The notes under the pieces are model-generated. The model did not search any database. It was not told where the DNA came from and saw only the letters and a list, made by a program, of their open reading frames with translations. From positions 1-35,162 of the IMG/VR virus record IMGVR_UViG_3300020411_001430: 35,162 nucleotides of DNA. One strand, 5' to 3'. The stretch's first letter is position 1. Each line of letters opens with the position of its first letter. The translations under genes were made by a program, and so were the position numbers. This DNA is from a virus. Below are positions 14,823 through 23,874 of the stretch, piece after piece.

Positions 14823-17771
14823 CTATGCTTGTGCCTCTGTCCATTTAAGTTCGATTGTTCCATCACCACGACCTGCCAAGAAGAAAATGTTAATAGCCAA
14901 AATATCTGGACCATCTGGATACTTAAAGTCTCCTCCCATTGGCGCACCATCCATCTGTTTAATTGGAGATAAATCCTGCACTGTTGAAATTGTTTCTAGA
15001 TACCCTGTCGCAGTAGCAAATGAGAAAATCTGTTCTCCAGGTAATGCGTAAGATCCTGAAGACCATGTTATATCACCTCTATCTGCCACCTGAGCAAATG
15101 AAGGTTGTCCGCCATCAGCTTCAGCTGTTAAGCTTTTCCATGTAGCATCTTGGAAATTCTTTGGATTCAAAATACCTTGACAAATACAGTCACCTTGGTT
15201 AAATCCACGACCCATCGCAACTGTAATTTCTTGTAATAACATCTGACTTCTATTAAGTAAGTCTTGTGCTCCTAATCGGCCAACAGATGCATTAGATACT
15301 GAAGGAGCTAATCTTACAGCAAATGCTGTTTGTGGTGTAACTGTCACACGGAAGTCGTTTCTTGAATATGAGAACAAATATCCTCGGTCAAATTGGAATC
15401 CACCATCCATTATTAATGCAGAACCCCAGTGAGATAATGTAGGCGAACAAGTATTAGATACTTCAATAATACCTGTATTACTACTATGTGTTGTTTTACC
15501 ACCTGCACTTACAGTAACATTATTACCTTGTAAAAACTGTGACACAGTTGCTTGTCGCGTTGCACCAGTAAAGTTACCAGCACCATCCGATACACTTCTT
15601 CCAGTATATGTAATCAATTCATTATCAATTAATAGTGTTCCAGCATTACTAAATTCATTCATTTCTGCTGCAGGGATTGTCGTAGCATTACTATCAATAG
15701 AAGCTGTTAGATAAGTTATCGGACTATCGTTATCAATAGCATACCTAACAGGTAAGTTACCCGATCTCATAAACGCTTCAGTATTTACGTTATTGTTTTT
15801 AATTCTATGACACATAATCCATTTACCATCTTGTCCTCTAACCATGAAGTGAACAAAACCGGCTCCGTACCATGAGAATTCAATACCAATCATCTGCATT
15901 CGACTAGGATTAAAATTAAATCCGGATGGACCTGTTCCATCTAATCGATCAAGATTCCATTTAGATTGTGGAACTCTTATTTGTGTTATTTTTTGTGCTC
16001 TTACTCCAGATGCAGAAATACCTCTATAGTCAGGAGATATATTAACTGATGTATCACTTTCAATATTTGTTACATAATGGGTCATACCTTTAATGGATAT
16101 TTTAGATCCAGCTCTTAATTGTTCGCTAAACCTTGTATTTGATCCAGTAATATTATTACTATTTTGTGTAACAGACACTGTTCCTGTTATATTATAAGTA
16201 GATGTTCTTTGAACAACATAGATTTGCTGGCCATCATATTCCCAAAATAATCCATTTTGATCATCAAACATACCAGCTCGAACAGAAGCTCCAACCCAAT
16301 TTTTAACTTGAACTGTAGATATTTCTGCTAATTGTGCTGTAGTATCACCCAATGTTCCTGTTGATATAACTGTAAATGTGTAGTCATCTACAATTGTATT
16401 AACAGAATATGTTCCTTCATATCCAGAAGTATCTATTCCAACTAACTCTACAGAAGCTCCGGCTTGTAATCCATGATCTATATCATCTGTTTTAATTGTT
16501 ATTAATTGTCCTGCACCTGTTCCAGCCGCAGTAACCGATTGCAAGTCATATACTGGAGCAAACAAAGTACCAGATGAAAATAAGAATCCTTTACCTGATT
16601 GATATCTAAAATATCTTTTTGTTTGACGAGTAACTGACGCAGCATATGTAGGTGTTTTTGTTGATAATATAACACCACCATCTGATGGTCTGTGAAGAAT
16701 AGTAGCATTACTAATAGCATATACAGTAGCACTTCCAGGACTTGTAACAGCCGCGCCACTTCTAGCATCATATTTCATTTGATTAGGTTCAGGAGATGAT
16801 TTCATAAAGAATGGACCAGAAGCCTTTGCTTTATTAGTACCGGATCCCATTATAACGTGTAATGGTGTTCCTGGGACCAATCCATGAGGTTTTGCAAATG
16901 TTAATGTTATTTCAGAAGGATCTGCTCCATTTGATGCAACAGCTGTTGGTGTAGGTAAAGCAGCATTATCATAAAGAGCTCCTTTTCTAACTAATGTTTC
17001 TTCTGTAAATAAACTATCACCATCAGAAGAACCAACAGTTCCTCTAGCATAATAAGTTAATTGGTGAGATGCAGGAACTGACTCAATGATAAAACTTCCG
17101 TCTGCTCTAGAGAATCCTGCAGCACCAGCATTTAAACTTGATACGTTAACAACATCTCCTGCGCTTAATCCATGCGCTTGATTTAAAACACCATTTGCAG
17201 AATCTTTAAATGAAACTGTGATAATACTCTGATCATTATTATCAGTTTGATAATCTGTCACAATAGTATTAACAACTAAGTCTACTCCTGGTAGATCATA
17301 TGTAGATGGATATCCTTTAACAGATCCAAACCCTGCCCATTTCGTAGGCTGTAGTCCATATTCAAAGTCAGCATCAATAAGAGATTCACCTTGTGATATT
17401 CTCATTCGTTCGATAGCATCCGTACCAAAATCCCATGGTCTTATTTTTTGTCCATGATCTTCTTGATCTTCTACAAATATTTGCAATATATCATTTGCAC
17501 TCATACCTGTTGAATTGTATTGTAATGTTATCCTAGTATAACCGTCATACGCTTGTGTTACTCTTGGCCAATTTGTCGAATCATTAGCCAAAGTTGTAGC
17601 TACTGTAGTACCCGCAAAAGTTGCATCTGCGAAGTTATACATAATTATATTATCTGTTACGTTAGTTATAAGTAACAGTTTATCTAAAGTATATCGTCCC
17701 GGAACTTCTACGTATCCGACTCCTGCCGCGCCAGGACTAAATAAATAATCTCTTAGTAGTTTTTTTGCCAT
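14823..17771 (-). CDS. Large virion structural protein (baseplate/fibre associated)
   Basis: This 982-residue protein starts MAKKLLRDYLFSPGAAG. An N-terminal domain (1-150) contains 'IRPWDFGTDAIERMRISQGE' and 'FEYGLQPTKWAGFG', typical of a large structural protein of marine T4-like phages. Residues about 170-460 contain three beta domains, each with an HGL motif followed by a Gly and hydrophobic strands (HGL at 200, 296 and 433). The C-terminal half (about 600-980) has 'FHFMVRGQDGKW'-like strands seen as 'VHFMVRGQDGKWIMCHRIKN'. Position suggests replacement of T4 baseplate genes gp9-gp12. It could be a baseplate wedge or receptor-facing scaffold. Preceded by a 6-base gap. Confidence 0.8.
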   Translation of the reverse strand: MAKKLLRDYLFSPGAAGVGYVEVPGRYTLDKLLLITNVTDNIIMYNFADATFAGTTVATTLANDSTNWPRVTQAYDGYTRITLQYNSTGMSANDILQIFVEDQEDHGQKIRPWDFGTDAIERMRISQGESLIDADFEYGLQPTKWAGFGSVKGYPSTYDLPGVDLVVNTIVTDYQTDNNDQSIITVSFKDSANGVLNQAHGLSAGDVVNVSSLNAGAAGFSRADGSFIIESVPASHQLTYYARGTVGSSDGDSLFTEETLVRKGALYDNAALPTPTAVASNGADPSEITLTFAKPHGLVPGTPLHVIMGSGTNKAKASGPFFMKSSPEPNQMKYDARSGAAVTSPGSATVYAISNATILHRPSDGGVILSTKTPTYAASVTRQTKRYFRYQSGKGFLFSSGTLFAPVYDLQSVTAAGTGAGQLITIKTDDIDHGLQAGASVELVGIDTSGYEGTYSVNTIVDDYTFTVISTGTLGDTTAQLAEISTVQVKNWVGASVRAGMFDDQNGLFWEYDGQQIYVVQRTSTYNITGTVSVTQNSNNITGSNTRFSEQLRAGSKISIKGMTHYVTNIESDTSVNISPDYRGISASGVRAQKITQIRVPQSKWNLDRLDGTGPSGFNFNPSRMQMIGIEFSWYGAGFVHFMVRGQDGKWIMCHRIKNNNVNTEAFMRSGNLPVRYAIDNDSPITYLTASIDSNATTIPAAEMNEFSNAGTLLIDNELITYTGRSVSDGAGNFTGATRQATVSQFLQGNNVTVSAGGKTTHSSNTGIIEVSNTCSPTLSHWGSALIMDGGFQFDRGYLFSYSRNDFRVTVTPQTAFAVRLAPSVSNASVGRLGAQDLLNRSQMLLQEITVAMGRGFNQGDCICQGILNPKNFQDATWKSLTAEADGGQPSFAQVADRGDITWSSGSYALPGEQIFSFATATGYLETISTVQDLSPIKQMDGAPMGGDFKYPDGPDILAINIFFLAGRGDGTIELKWTEAQA

Positions 17772-17777
17772 TGTTCC

Positions 17778-19739
17778 CTATCCTAATGCTACTGAGTACG
17801 CGATGGTTTCTGCCCTAGTAGAGAAATCAGCAACATCTGCTGAATCTCCTTTAGGTCCTTCGGGTCCTCTTTGGCCGATCGATGAATAGACCTGCCAATT
17901 ACTATTTATGTAAATAAATTCAATAATACTTTGACCTAAATCAAGTTCAAAGTTTTGTGAATAACCTTCTATTGTTGATCCGTTTCTATTGACTATAACT
18001 GAATTAGTTGCATAACTAGCTACGTCAATTAATCTAACATAAAATCCTGTTTGAGGACTTGCTGGTAATGTAACTGTAACAGAACCGCCAGATGTGTTTA
18101 TTGCATATCTTCCTGCATTTACTGCAGTAAAGTCATTTGTATGTACAACATAATTAGATGAGAATGCAGCAAAGTCTGAATCAAATCCTAAATATCTTCC
18201 TCTTAATGCTCCAAAATTCCATGTTCCTAGTTCAAAAGAAGCATGAGCTCTATCGATTGTAGTATCTGCAGGTGCAGAATCTAAACCGTCTTGTATTAAA
18301 TTATTAAATGTATACCATTCACCATTAGAAGCATCTCTAAAAAATCCTGCTCTTCTGATAGTACTTCCACCATCTTTTGAATATCTTCCTACTACACCTA
18401 TATCATTTACATCTGCAGTATTAGAATCCGCTAGTTTTATTAGTGCATTTCTAACTCTTAGATCTTGTTGTGAGTCAAGAAAATATCCACCGCCAACTGT
18501 TAAATCACCAGAGATAGTAAGGTTACCTGTAATTAAACCTCCAGAGAATTGAACTGAATCTGCAGAGGAAACAGGCTGACCAATTGAAAATCCACCTGTA
18601 GCAGAATCATATGAAACACCTGTACTACCTGAAAAATGTGCTCTAACTTCTGTAGGCGAAGGACCAACATATCGTAAAATACCTGAATCTTGACTATATG
18701 CTAAAGATCCATCTCCGCCACCATCAGAAACTACAAATGCTCTTTTAGCGTCTGAATCTGCTCTAGCAGTTGTATAATATAATTTGGAATTACCTTCACT
18801 TAAACTATCTGTAGTTCTTGTAGAGAAGTTTGCATTAACTCTTGCATCAGTAAAATATAAATTAGTACCCTCAGGTAAATCTCCAGTATTTCTAGTTCCC
18901 AAAGAAGCTTGTGATAATGTACCTAATAATTGTCCATTTGCTTGAATATTATTTGCTGCTATAATATCTTCACCACGGATATTTTTTTCTGCCGCAATAC
19001 CGCCTTTAGTAACAAAAGATCCTGTCGTTTGTGTTGAAGCTTCTTCCGTATTAGATGAAGTAATTTTACCAGCATTAGTTATTGTAATAAGATCATCGGC
19101 TACAGCAGGAGCATCTAATGCAATAGGCCCCGTACCAATATTTCTAATAATATTAATTTTTGAATTAGTCCCATCCAATCCAATAACTAATTTATTATCT
19201 GCAGCATCTCCTTTAGTAGCAATTACATGTTGAATTTGATTATTAACACCTAATACTAATCCGGCGGCTTTTCCAGAATCTTGAGATGCAAAATATAATA
19301 AAGACTGAGTACTATCTCCTAAGTTTTGATCAACAGTTACTGATAATCCACCATACTGTTGTCCATATAATGGAGTAGAATCTATAATAGGATCAACTAT
19401 GGTTTTATTAGTCATAGTTTGAGTATTAGTTTCTCTGATGTATTCTGGAGTCCTTAAAGTAATATATGCAGAATCTACTCGTGCATCGATAGCGGAATCT
19501 GCTCTAGCAGTTGTATAGAATAAATTTGTATGTTCAGTAAGATCTCCAGTAGCTTTTGCAGCAAAGTCTGAATCAAAGCCTTGATACTTACCTGATAATC
19601 CACCTGTTATAGATGTTGTACCATCAATAGTCATATTACCCTTAACATGGGTATGTACATTAACTGTTAGATTTGAACCAATAGTAGCACTATCTGCTAC
19701 ATGTAATCCATTTTTAACTTTAAAATCTTTTACTGACAT
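17778..19739 (-). CDS. Tail fibre-like protein with shared repeats and a collagen-like end
   Basis: This 653-residue protein begins MSVKDFKVKNGLHVADSA. Repeats of the type 'LTEHTNLFYTTARADSA', 'LPEGTNLYFTDARVNANF' and 'LSEGNSKLYYTTARADSD' occur through the first half. A module 'GGGDGSLAYSQDSGILRYVG' plus 'EVRAHFSGSTGV' matches the neighbouring fibres. 'GFDSDFAA' occurs twice (about residue 54 and 525). Near the C-terminus is a short collagen-like stretch 'RGPEGPKGDSADVADFSTRA'. These features fit an elongated trimeric fibre or its chaperoned tip. It lies between two other fibre-like genes and is probably co-transcribed from the TATAAATA box near 22.5 kb. Confidence 0.82.
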   Translation of the reverse strand: MSVKDFKVKNGLHVADSATIGSNLTVNVHTHVKGNMTIDGTTSITGGLSGKYQGFDSDFAAKATGDLTEHTNLFYTTARADSAIDARVDSAYITLRTPEYIRETNTQTMTNKTIVDPIIDSTPLYGQQYGGLSVTVDQNLGDSTQSLLYFASQDSGKAAGLVLGVNNQIQHVIATKGDAADNKLVIGLDGTNSKINIIRNIGTGPIALDAPAVADDLITITNAGKITSSNTEEASTQTTGSFVTKGGIAAEKNIRGEDIIAANNIQANGQLLGTLSQASLGTRNTGDLPEGTNLYFTDARVNANFSTRTTDSLSEGNSKLYYTTARADSDAKRAFVVSDGGGDGSLAYSQDSGILRYVGPSPTEVRAHFSGSTGVSYDSATGGFSIGQPVSSADSVQFSGGLITGNLTISGDLTVGGGYFLDSQQDLRVRNALIKLADSNTADVNDIGVVGRYSKDGGSTIRRAGFFRDASNGEWYTFNNLIQDGLDSAPADTTIDRAHASFELGTWNFGALRGRYLGFDSDFAAFSSNYVVHTNDFTAVNAGRYAINTSGGSVTVTLPASPQTGFYVRLIDVASYATNSVIVNRNGSTIEGYSQNFELDLGQSIIEFIYINSNWQVYSSIGQRGPEGPKGDSADVADFSTRAETIAYSVALG

Positions 19740-19751
19740 AGTTCACTTTCC

Positions 19752-22103
19752 CTATGAAATTATATGTTTAATTGGTTTGATATTAACTGTTCCCATTCCA
19801 GTGGCCCTTGTAAACTTTAATCTAATATTTCCACTATTTTCATCTGCAACTAGAGTTCCAATGTCACTATCATTATTAAATGAACTTATCATACCATATT
19901 CTGCATAAGAAACTGTTGATTTATTATACGTTACTAATATCTTTGAAATTTGAGATGCATCGATTACATCTTCTGTCATATGAACTGTATATTCAATAGA
20001 CATAAAATCAGAATTATGTGCTACTGTATCTACTATTACTTCTGCGGCTGATGCGGCTTGAACATTAGTTGGTAAAGTAGTTACTGATCCAGTAGTATTA
20101 ATTAAACTATTAACCGTTGGACTAGAAGCAGAATCAATATCTATTCTTCCGTCTGCCGTAAATGTTATACCATTACCACCTGTTATATGTGCTCTTACTT
20201 CAGCAGCACTAGGGCCTGTATAAGTAAATTTTCCAATAGCTGAGTCATATGTTAATGATCCATCACCTCCAGCATCTTGTAAATTAATAGCATCTCTAGT
20301 TCGTGATCTAGTAAAATCAGAATCAAATAGCATTGTATTGAATACGCCACCATCTGCTGTATTAATAGTAAACATACCTGATGCAGAATCAAAAGTTGTA
20401 GCAGAAACACCTGCGACTGAAACTTCACCTATTGAGTCAATTTGTCCACGGGGATTAACTTTAACTATTGGAACTAAGGATGCTGATCCATAAGTTCCAG
20501 CAATTACAGTAGTATCTGAAATTTTTATGGTATTACTATCTGCAGCGTATTCTAATCCTGTACCTCCAATAGCAGTACCATCTAGTGCTGCATTAAAATC
20601 GGAATCAAAATTAGCTTTTGTATAAACTTGTTCTACATCAAAACTAAATTGTCCTGTAGCAGAATCATATGATAAATCACCAGCTGCGGAAAACTGAGCT
20701 CTTAAATTTGTTCTAGTTAATCCTAGATATTCTATTACGCCTGTACTACTATCATAAGTTAAATGACCACCGACAATTGAATCTTCAGTTAGATCTGATA
20801 TTACTATTGCATTGCGGGCTCGTTTAGTTGTAAAATCAGAATCGTTAATAATCGTTGTAAAAACACCACCATCAGCAGTATTAATTGTAAAACTTCCGGT
20901 TTGTGAATCAAAACTTGCGGAACTTACACCTGCAACAGTCACAGTTCCAATACTATCAACCATTCCTAATGAGTCGACTGTTACAACAGGTATGTTTGAT
21001 GCATCACCCCAAGTACCAACTAAATTAGGATTACGATATGGTATATAATAATTTCCGGCTCCAGAGTCTAATCCTAGGCCTCTACCACCAGGTCCTGTAA
21101 CAGCTGCATGGTGAGACATATGAACTTCATGTGTTATACCCTGAAAAATAAATCTACCTTGAACAGAATCATATTCTAATGATCCATCACCACCTAGATC
21201 TTGGACTCTTAAAGCACTTCGAGCAGCAGAGTCTGCTCTAGCATCTGTATAATATAAATTTGTAGACCCTTCTGTTAAACTATCAGTCGTCCAAGGATCT
21301 AATTTTATAGTAGCGCTATAATCGCGACCTGCAGGAGTAAAAACCGTAATTATACCATCAGTATTATTCCATTGTAGATTGTTAACACCATTAATCGGTC
21401 TTTGTGTAACTGATGATATACGACCTTGAGTATTAATAGTTAACTCTGGAACTCTAGTTGAATCACCGACGATTGTGTCACCAGAATATTGATTATTTAA
21501 TCTAAGTGTTCTAAATTTAGCTCCAGCTGAATCTGCACTATCATACACTAAACTTGAAGGATTTAAAGGAAATACATCTAACCAAGAATTAAATACAAGA
21601 CTTTGTATACTAAAATACTGGTGTTGGCTAGTCTCGGAATCCCATGCTATTAGTTTACGGACACCTCCAATTTGAGATGGAATATCTTTTTCCGTACTAT
21701 TAAGATCACTTAAATTTCGAAGGCCTATAGTTCCTTTACTAGAATCTAGATCTCTAATACCTATAGTATCGTATATGTGTTTACTAGAAGCCGAATCCCA
21801 TCTAAGAAACGGCTTAGTATCTGATCTATCTGTTTGTGTTATGTCTGATAAATTTTGAAGACCTAAAGTTCCTTTAGTAGAATCTAAGTCTTCGATACCT
21901 ATAGTATCATAAAAATGTTTGCCTGTAGCAGAGTCCCATCTAAGAAATGGATTTAAATCAGATTTTTGAGATTGATTAACATCATCTAGGGCGCTTAAAT
22001 TACCTACAGATAATGCACCTTGTGGTAGACCTACTGGACTTCCAATCGTAATTTTTTTAACTATAGTTTTTCTTTTAACCATAGCATTAGCATTAGTAGC
22101 CAT
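19752..22103 (-). CDS. Large tail fibre-like protein with three kinds of repeat
   Basis: This 783-residue protein has an N-terminal anchor (1-33), then three tandem units of about 46-49 residues carrying 'PFLRWDSA..KH.YDTIGI' and 'DLDS.KGT.GL..LSDL' (34-163). The long shaft (about 200-670) carries the fibre modules: 'LTEGSTNLYYTDARADSAAR', 'LGGDGSLEYDSVQGRFIF', 'AGGDGSLTYDSAIGKFTYTG' and twice 'V.GVS...FDS.(T/S)G.FTINTADGGVF'. The C-terminal domain (about 690-783, 'AAEVIVDTVAHNSDFMSIEY' onward) looks globular and resembles terminal domains on other marine phage fibres. A receptor-binding fibre is likely. The repeats are targets for recombination. Confidence 0.82.
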   Translation of the reverse strand: MATNANAMVKRKTIVKKITIGSPVGLPQGALSVGNLSALDDVNQSQKSDLNPFLRWDSATGKHFYDTIGIEDLDSTKGTLGLQNLSDITQTDRSDTKPFLRWDSASSKHIYDTIGIRDLDSSKGTIGLRNLSDLNSTEKDIPSQIGGVRKLIAWDSETSQHQYFSIQSLVFNSWLDVFPLNPSSLVYDSADSAGAKFRTLRLNNQYSGDTIVGDSTRVPELTINTQGRISSVTQRPINGVNNLQWNNTDGIITVFTPAGRDYSATIKLDPWTTDSLTEGSTNLYYTDARADSAARSALRVQDLGGDGSLEYDSVQGRFIFQGITHEVHMSHHAAVTGPGGRGLGLDSGAGNYYIPYRNPNLVGTWGDASNIPVVTVDSLGMVDSIGTVTVAGVSSASFDSQTGSFTINTADGGVFTTIINDSDFTTKRARNAIVISDLTEDSIVGGHLTYDSSTGVIEYLGLTRTNLRAQFSAAGDLSYDSATGQFSFDVEQVYTKANFDSDFNAALDGTAIGGTGLEYAADSNTIKISDTTVIAGTYGSASLVPIVKVNPRGQIDSIGEVSVAGVSATTFDSASGMFTINTADGGVFNTMLFDSDFTRSRTRDAINLQDAGGDGSLTYDSAIGKFTYTGPSAAEVRAHITGGNGITFTADGRIDIDSASSPTVNSLINTTGSVTTLPTNVQAASAAEVIVDTVAHNSDFMSIEYTVHMTEDVIDASQISKILVTYNKSTVSYAEYGMISSFNNDSDIGTLVADENSGNIRLKFTRATGMGTVNIKPIKHIIS
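21615..22004 (-). repeat. Tandem 46-49-residue repeats at the N-terminus of the 783-aa fibre
   Basis: Three in-frame copies are visible: residues 34-82, 83-128 and 129-163, the last incomplete. Conserved positions include NLS-LDD/SDI/SDL, the aromatic pair in F-L-R-W (W56, W102; IAW in copy 3 with W154), D-S and K/Q-H before Y. The copies have diverged in DNA sequence, so this is an old duplication, not slippage. Confidence 0.75.
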
Positions 22104-22111
22104 AGTATCTC

Positions 22112-22459
22112 CTACCTAGTCACTGAAGGCGTTACCAGTAATTGACCTTCTAATATTCTTTCAACTAATGTATTCGCGGAGCTATCTTCATGTGATATCT
22201 CTATATCATAAACATACCTATTAGATGTGAAAGTACTTGTCTGAATATTTGATAATGAAGCATTTAGCACTCCTCCTGTTCGAGGAGTTTCAAAAGCGCA
22301 AGTAAATGAGGTTGATGAATCGTTATTGTAGGTTTTTCTTATTTGGCCAGCTGCACCATATCCGGTTAAATCTTTTGTTGAGCCATCTTCATTTGTAAGT
22401 TCTAATCTAATTATAACATCTGTACCAGCATCGATGCTTATATCTTCATATTGCGCCAT
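22112..22459 (-). CDS. Small virion structural protein (115 aa), baseplate/fibre adaptor-like
   Basis: The protein starts MAQYEDISIDAGTDVIIRLE and contains 'DLTGYGAAGQIRKTYNND' and a C-terminal 'LVERILEGQLLVTPSVTR'. The pattern, a charged N-terminus followed by an immunoglobulin-like beta sandwich with 'DLTGY', resembles small structural proteins of marine T4-like phages and the N-terminal domain of upper baseplate (BppU-type) proteins. This is a resemblance by eye. It leads the fibre group, with a TATAAATA box about 45 bases upstream and an AAGAGAAAG ribosome-binding region. A role attaching fibres to the baseplate is inferred. Confidence 0.75.
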   Translation of the reverse strand: MAQYEDISIDAGTDVIIRLELTNEDGSTKDLTGYGAAGQIRKTYNNDSSTSFTCAFETPRTGGVLNASLSNIQTSTFTSNRYVYDIEISHEDSSANTLVERILEGQLLVTPSVTR

Positions 22460-22502
22460 TAGAAAATCTTTCTCTTAATAAATGATTTAATATTTTTACC
22501 AT

Positions 22503-22510
22503 TATTTATA
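22503..22510 (-). promoter_or_regulatory. T4-type late promoter box TATAAATA ahead of the fibre operon
   Basis: An exact TATAAATA on the minus strand overlaps the stop region of the upstream glycosyltransferase gene and lies about 45 bases before the ATG of the 115-aa gene. The 46-base gap here is one of the few real gaps on this strand. It probably starts the late transcript for the 115-aa, 783-aa, 653-aa, 982-aa and 435-aa genes and perhaps the neck genes. Confidence 0.6.
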
Positions 22511-23210
22511 AGAAATATTTCTCCAAACCTTGATACATATCATTATGTTCTTGGCTAATTATACATATAGTTTTTCTTGGATCATGAGCTAAATAAAATA
22601 ATTTACCGTCTACCATAGTATCTTTACAATACATTGAGGGCGTTTTATCACTTTTCCATCTAAAATAAAAGTCATTGTCAAATTCAAGATATTTACATAA
22701 TGATAAATGATTATCCGAAATATATCTGTCTAAACCATAATATTTGACTATATTATAGTCTTTAGCCGCGATAAAACGCTCGTATACAAGCGAAACAGTC
22801 ACCGGATGTATACCAAGGACCGAGGAATTTATCTTAGCTTCAAAGGGTAAGAACATCGCGTCTTGTAACCTATTTATTCCAGCTAGATCGGGATTAATTG
22901 TCAATATCTTATTTTTCTCTATTCTTTGTAAAAGAGAATCAATATTATTTTGTATAACAATATCTAAATCAAAATATAAAGTAGGATTTTCCCATGGGAG
23001 GTTAAAAAGCTGCATCTTCCACCAATAAGATTCTAGATCTAAATCTAAATCTAATGGGTATCTCCATTTTTGAGATTTGTCTTCAGTTAAGCAATAAAAA
23101 GAAAATGGCAGAGAACAATTTTTCTCTACCATTCTATAAAGGCGATCTACTCGATCTGAATTATACTTTGTGCCGTATTTAAGACATACTATATTATAGT
23201 GGGGTTTCAA
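22506..23210 (-). CDS. GT-A type glycosyltransferase-like protein
   Basis: A nucleotide-sugar transferase is predicted. The N-terminal strand 'YNIVCLKYGTKYNSDRV' and 'CSLPFSFYCLTED' lead to a metal-binding DxD at D81-L82-D83 ('TLYFDLDIVIQNNIDSL'), the arrangement of small GT-A enzymes related to GT8. It has 234 residues. It belongs to the same family as the four short glycosyltransferases at 27-33 kb, which also start with a beta strand and 'G.KY'. The start is TTG at 23210, inside the end of the upstream gene (17-base overlap); the next Met would remove the first strand and is rejected. Acceptor and donor are unknown. Confidence 0.75.
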   Translation of the reverse strand: MKPHYNIVCLKYGTKYNSDRVDRLYRMVEKNCSLPFSFYCLTEDKSQKWRYPLDLDLDLESYWWKMQLFNLPWENPTLYFDLDIVIQNNIDSLLQRIEKNKILTINPDLAGINRLQDAMFLPFEAKINSSVLGIHPVTVSLVYERFIAAKDYNIVKYYGLDRYISDNHLSLCKYLEFDNDFYFRWKSDKTPSMYCKDTMVDGKLFYLAHDPRKTICIISQEHNDMYQGLEKYFL

Positions 23211-23874
23211 GGTCTTCTATAACCTCCTCCCAGAAGGCATTCGCTTGGGCAAAGACATATGCAATTGTAATTCTATAACAATCCGTATAAGCTGCATGAT
23301 AACATACTTTATTAGGTTCTTCATAAGGACCAAAGTATGTCATTTTACATTGCCAACCTGGAACATCATTTATTCGACAACGTTTTTGTTCATCTATATC
23401 CCAATAATCAAACCAACCTTCACCGGTTTCTGAATAAGTAAGTATTAAATTATACCCATGCGCATTAGCATTATTATGCCATGAAATGAAACCTCCAGGA
23501 TTATACGCAGCATTTAATGAATTATTTCTAGCAGAAATATATTGTAATAATTCTTGATTGACTTTAGCAGAAGCATTTCTTACTATATTTTTATTACCTG
23601 GTAAAACTTGAACACCTTCATCTACATGTTTTAAACTATCAAATCCTCTAAATTGTTTAGGGAATCCATCATGAGCTTTACCTTCATTAATTATTTTATG
23701 CATGTATTCATCGCCAACCCAATCTTCGGCTTTTAAATCCTGACCTTTAAGTGGCATTTCATTTTCTATATTTCGTTTACCGTTTTCGGCTATTCCAAAT
23801 AAAGTGTCTTTGTATTCATCAATAATCTTTAGGAATTCCGTATTATTTAATTTAACATCTCTTACTGGTATCAT
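23194..23874 (-). CDS. 2OG-Fe(II) oxygenase-like protein with an HxN site
   Basis: The core 'YNPGGFISWHNNANAHGYNL' followed by 'TYSETGEGWFDYWD', then 'VCYHAAYTDCYRITIAYVF', fits a double-stranded beta-helix oxygenase. Proximal His is H133, distal His H193, Arg R201. The expected Asp of H-x-D is Asn (H133-N134-N135), so iron binding could be altered or activity lost. From the ATG at 23874 the protein has 226 residues. That ATG overlaps the stop of the upstream glycosyltransferase (ATGA) and is preferred over one at 23916. It lies between two glycosyltransferase genes, suggesting hydroxylation linked to glycosylation. The family assignment is by motif only. Confidence 0.65.
   Translation of the reverse strand: MIPVRDVKLNNTEFLKIIDEYKDTLFGIAENGKRNIENEMPLKGQDLKAEDWVGDEYMHKIINEGKAHDGFPKQFRGFDSLKHVDEGVQVLPGNKNIVRNASAKVNQELLQYISARNNSLNAAYNPGGFISWHNNANAHGYNLILTYSETGEGWFDYWDIDEQKRCRINDVPGWQCKMTYFGPYEEPNKVCYHAAYTDCYRITIAYVFAQANAFWEEVIEDLETPL

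Noticed and set aside
16502-16771. Minus-strand 89-codon frame inside the 982-aa gene
   Set aside because: It is a shifted frame with Leu/Gln-rich nonsense composition, wholly inside a well-supported gene.
13507-22103. Possible CRISPR-like or DNA-level tandem array in the fibre genes
   Set aside because: The repeats are protein-level, diverged in DNA sequence and lie in open frames; no regular repeat-spacer structure.
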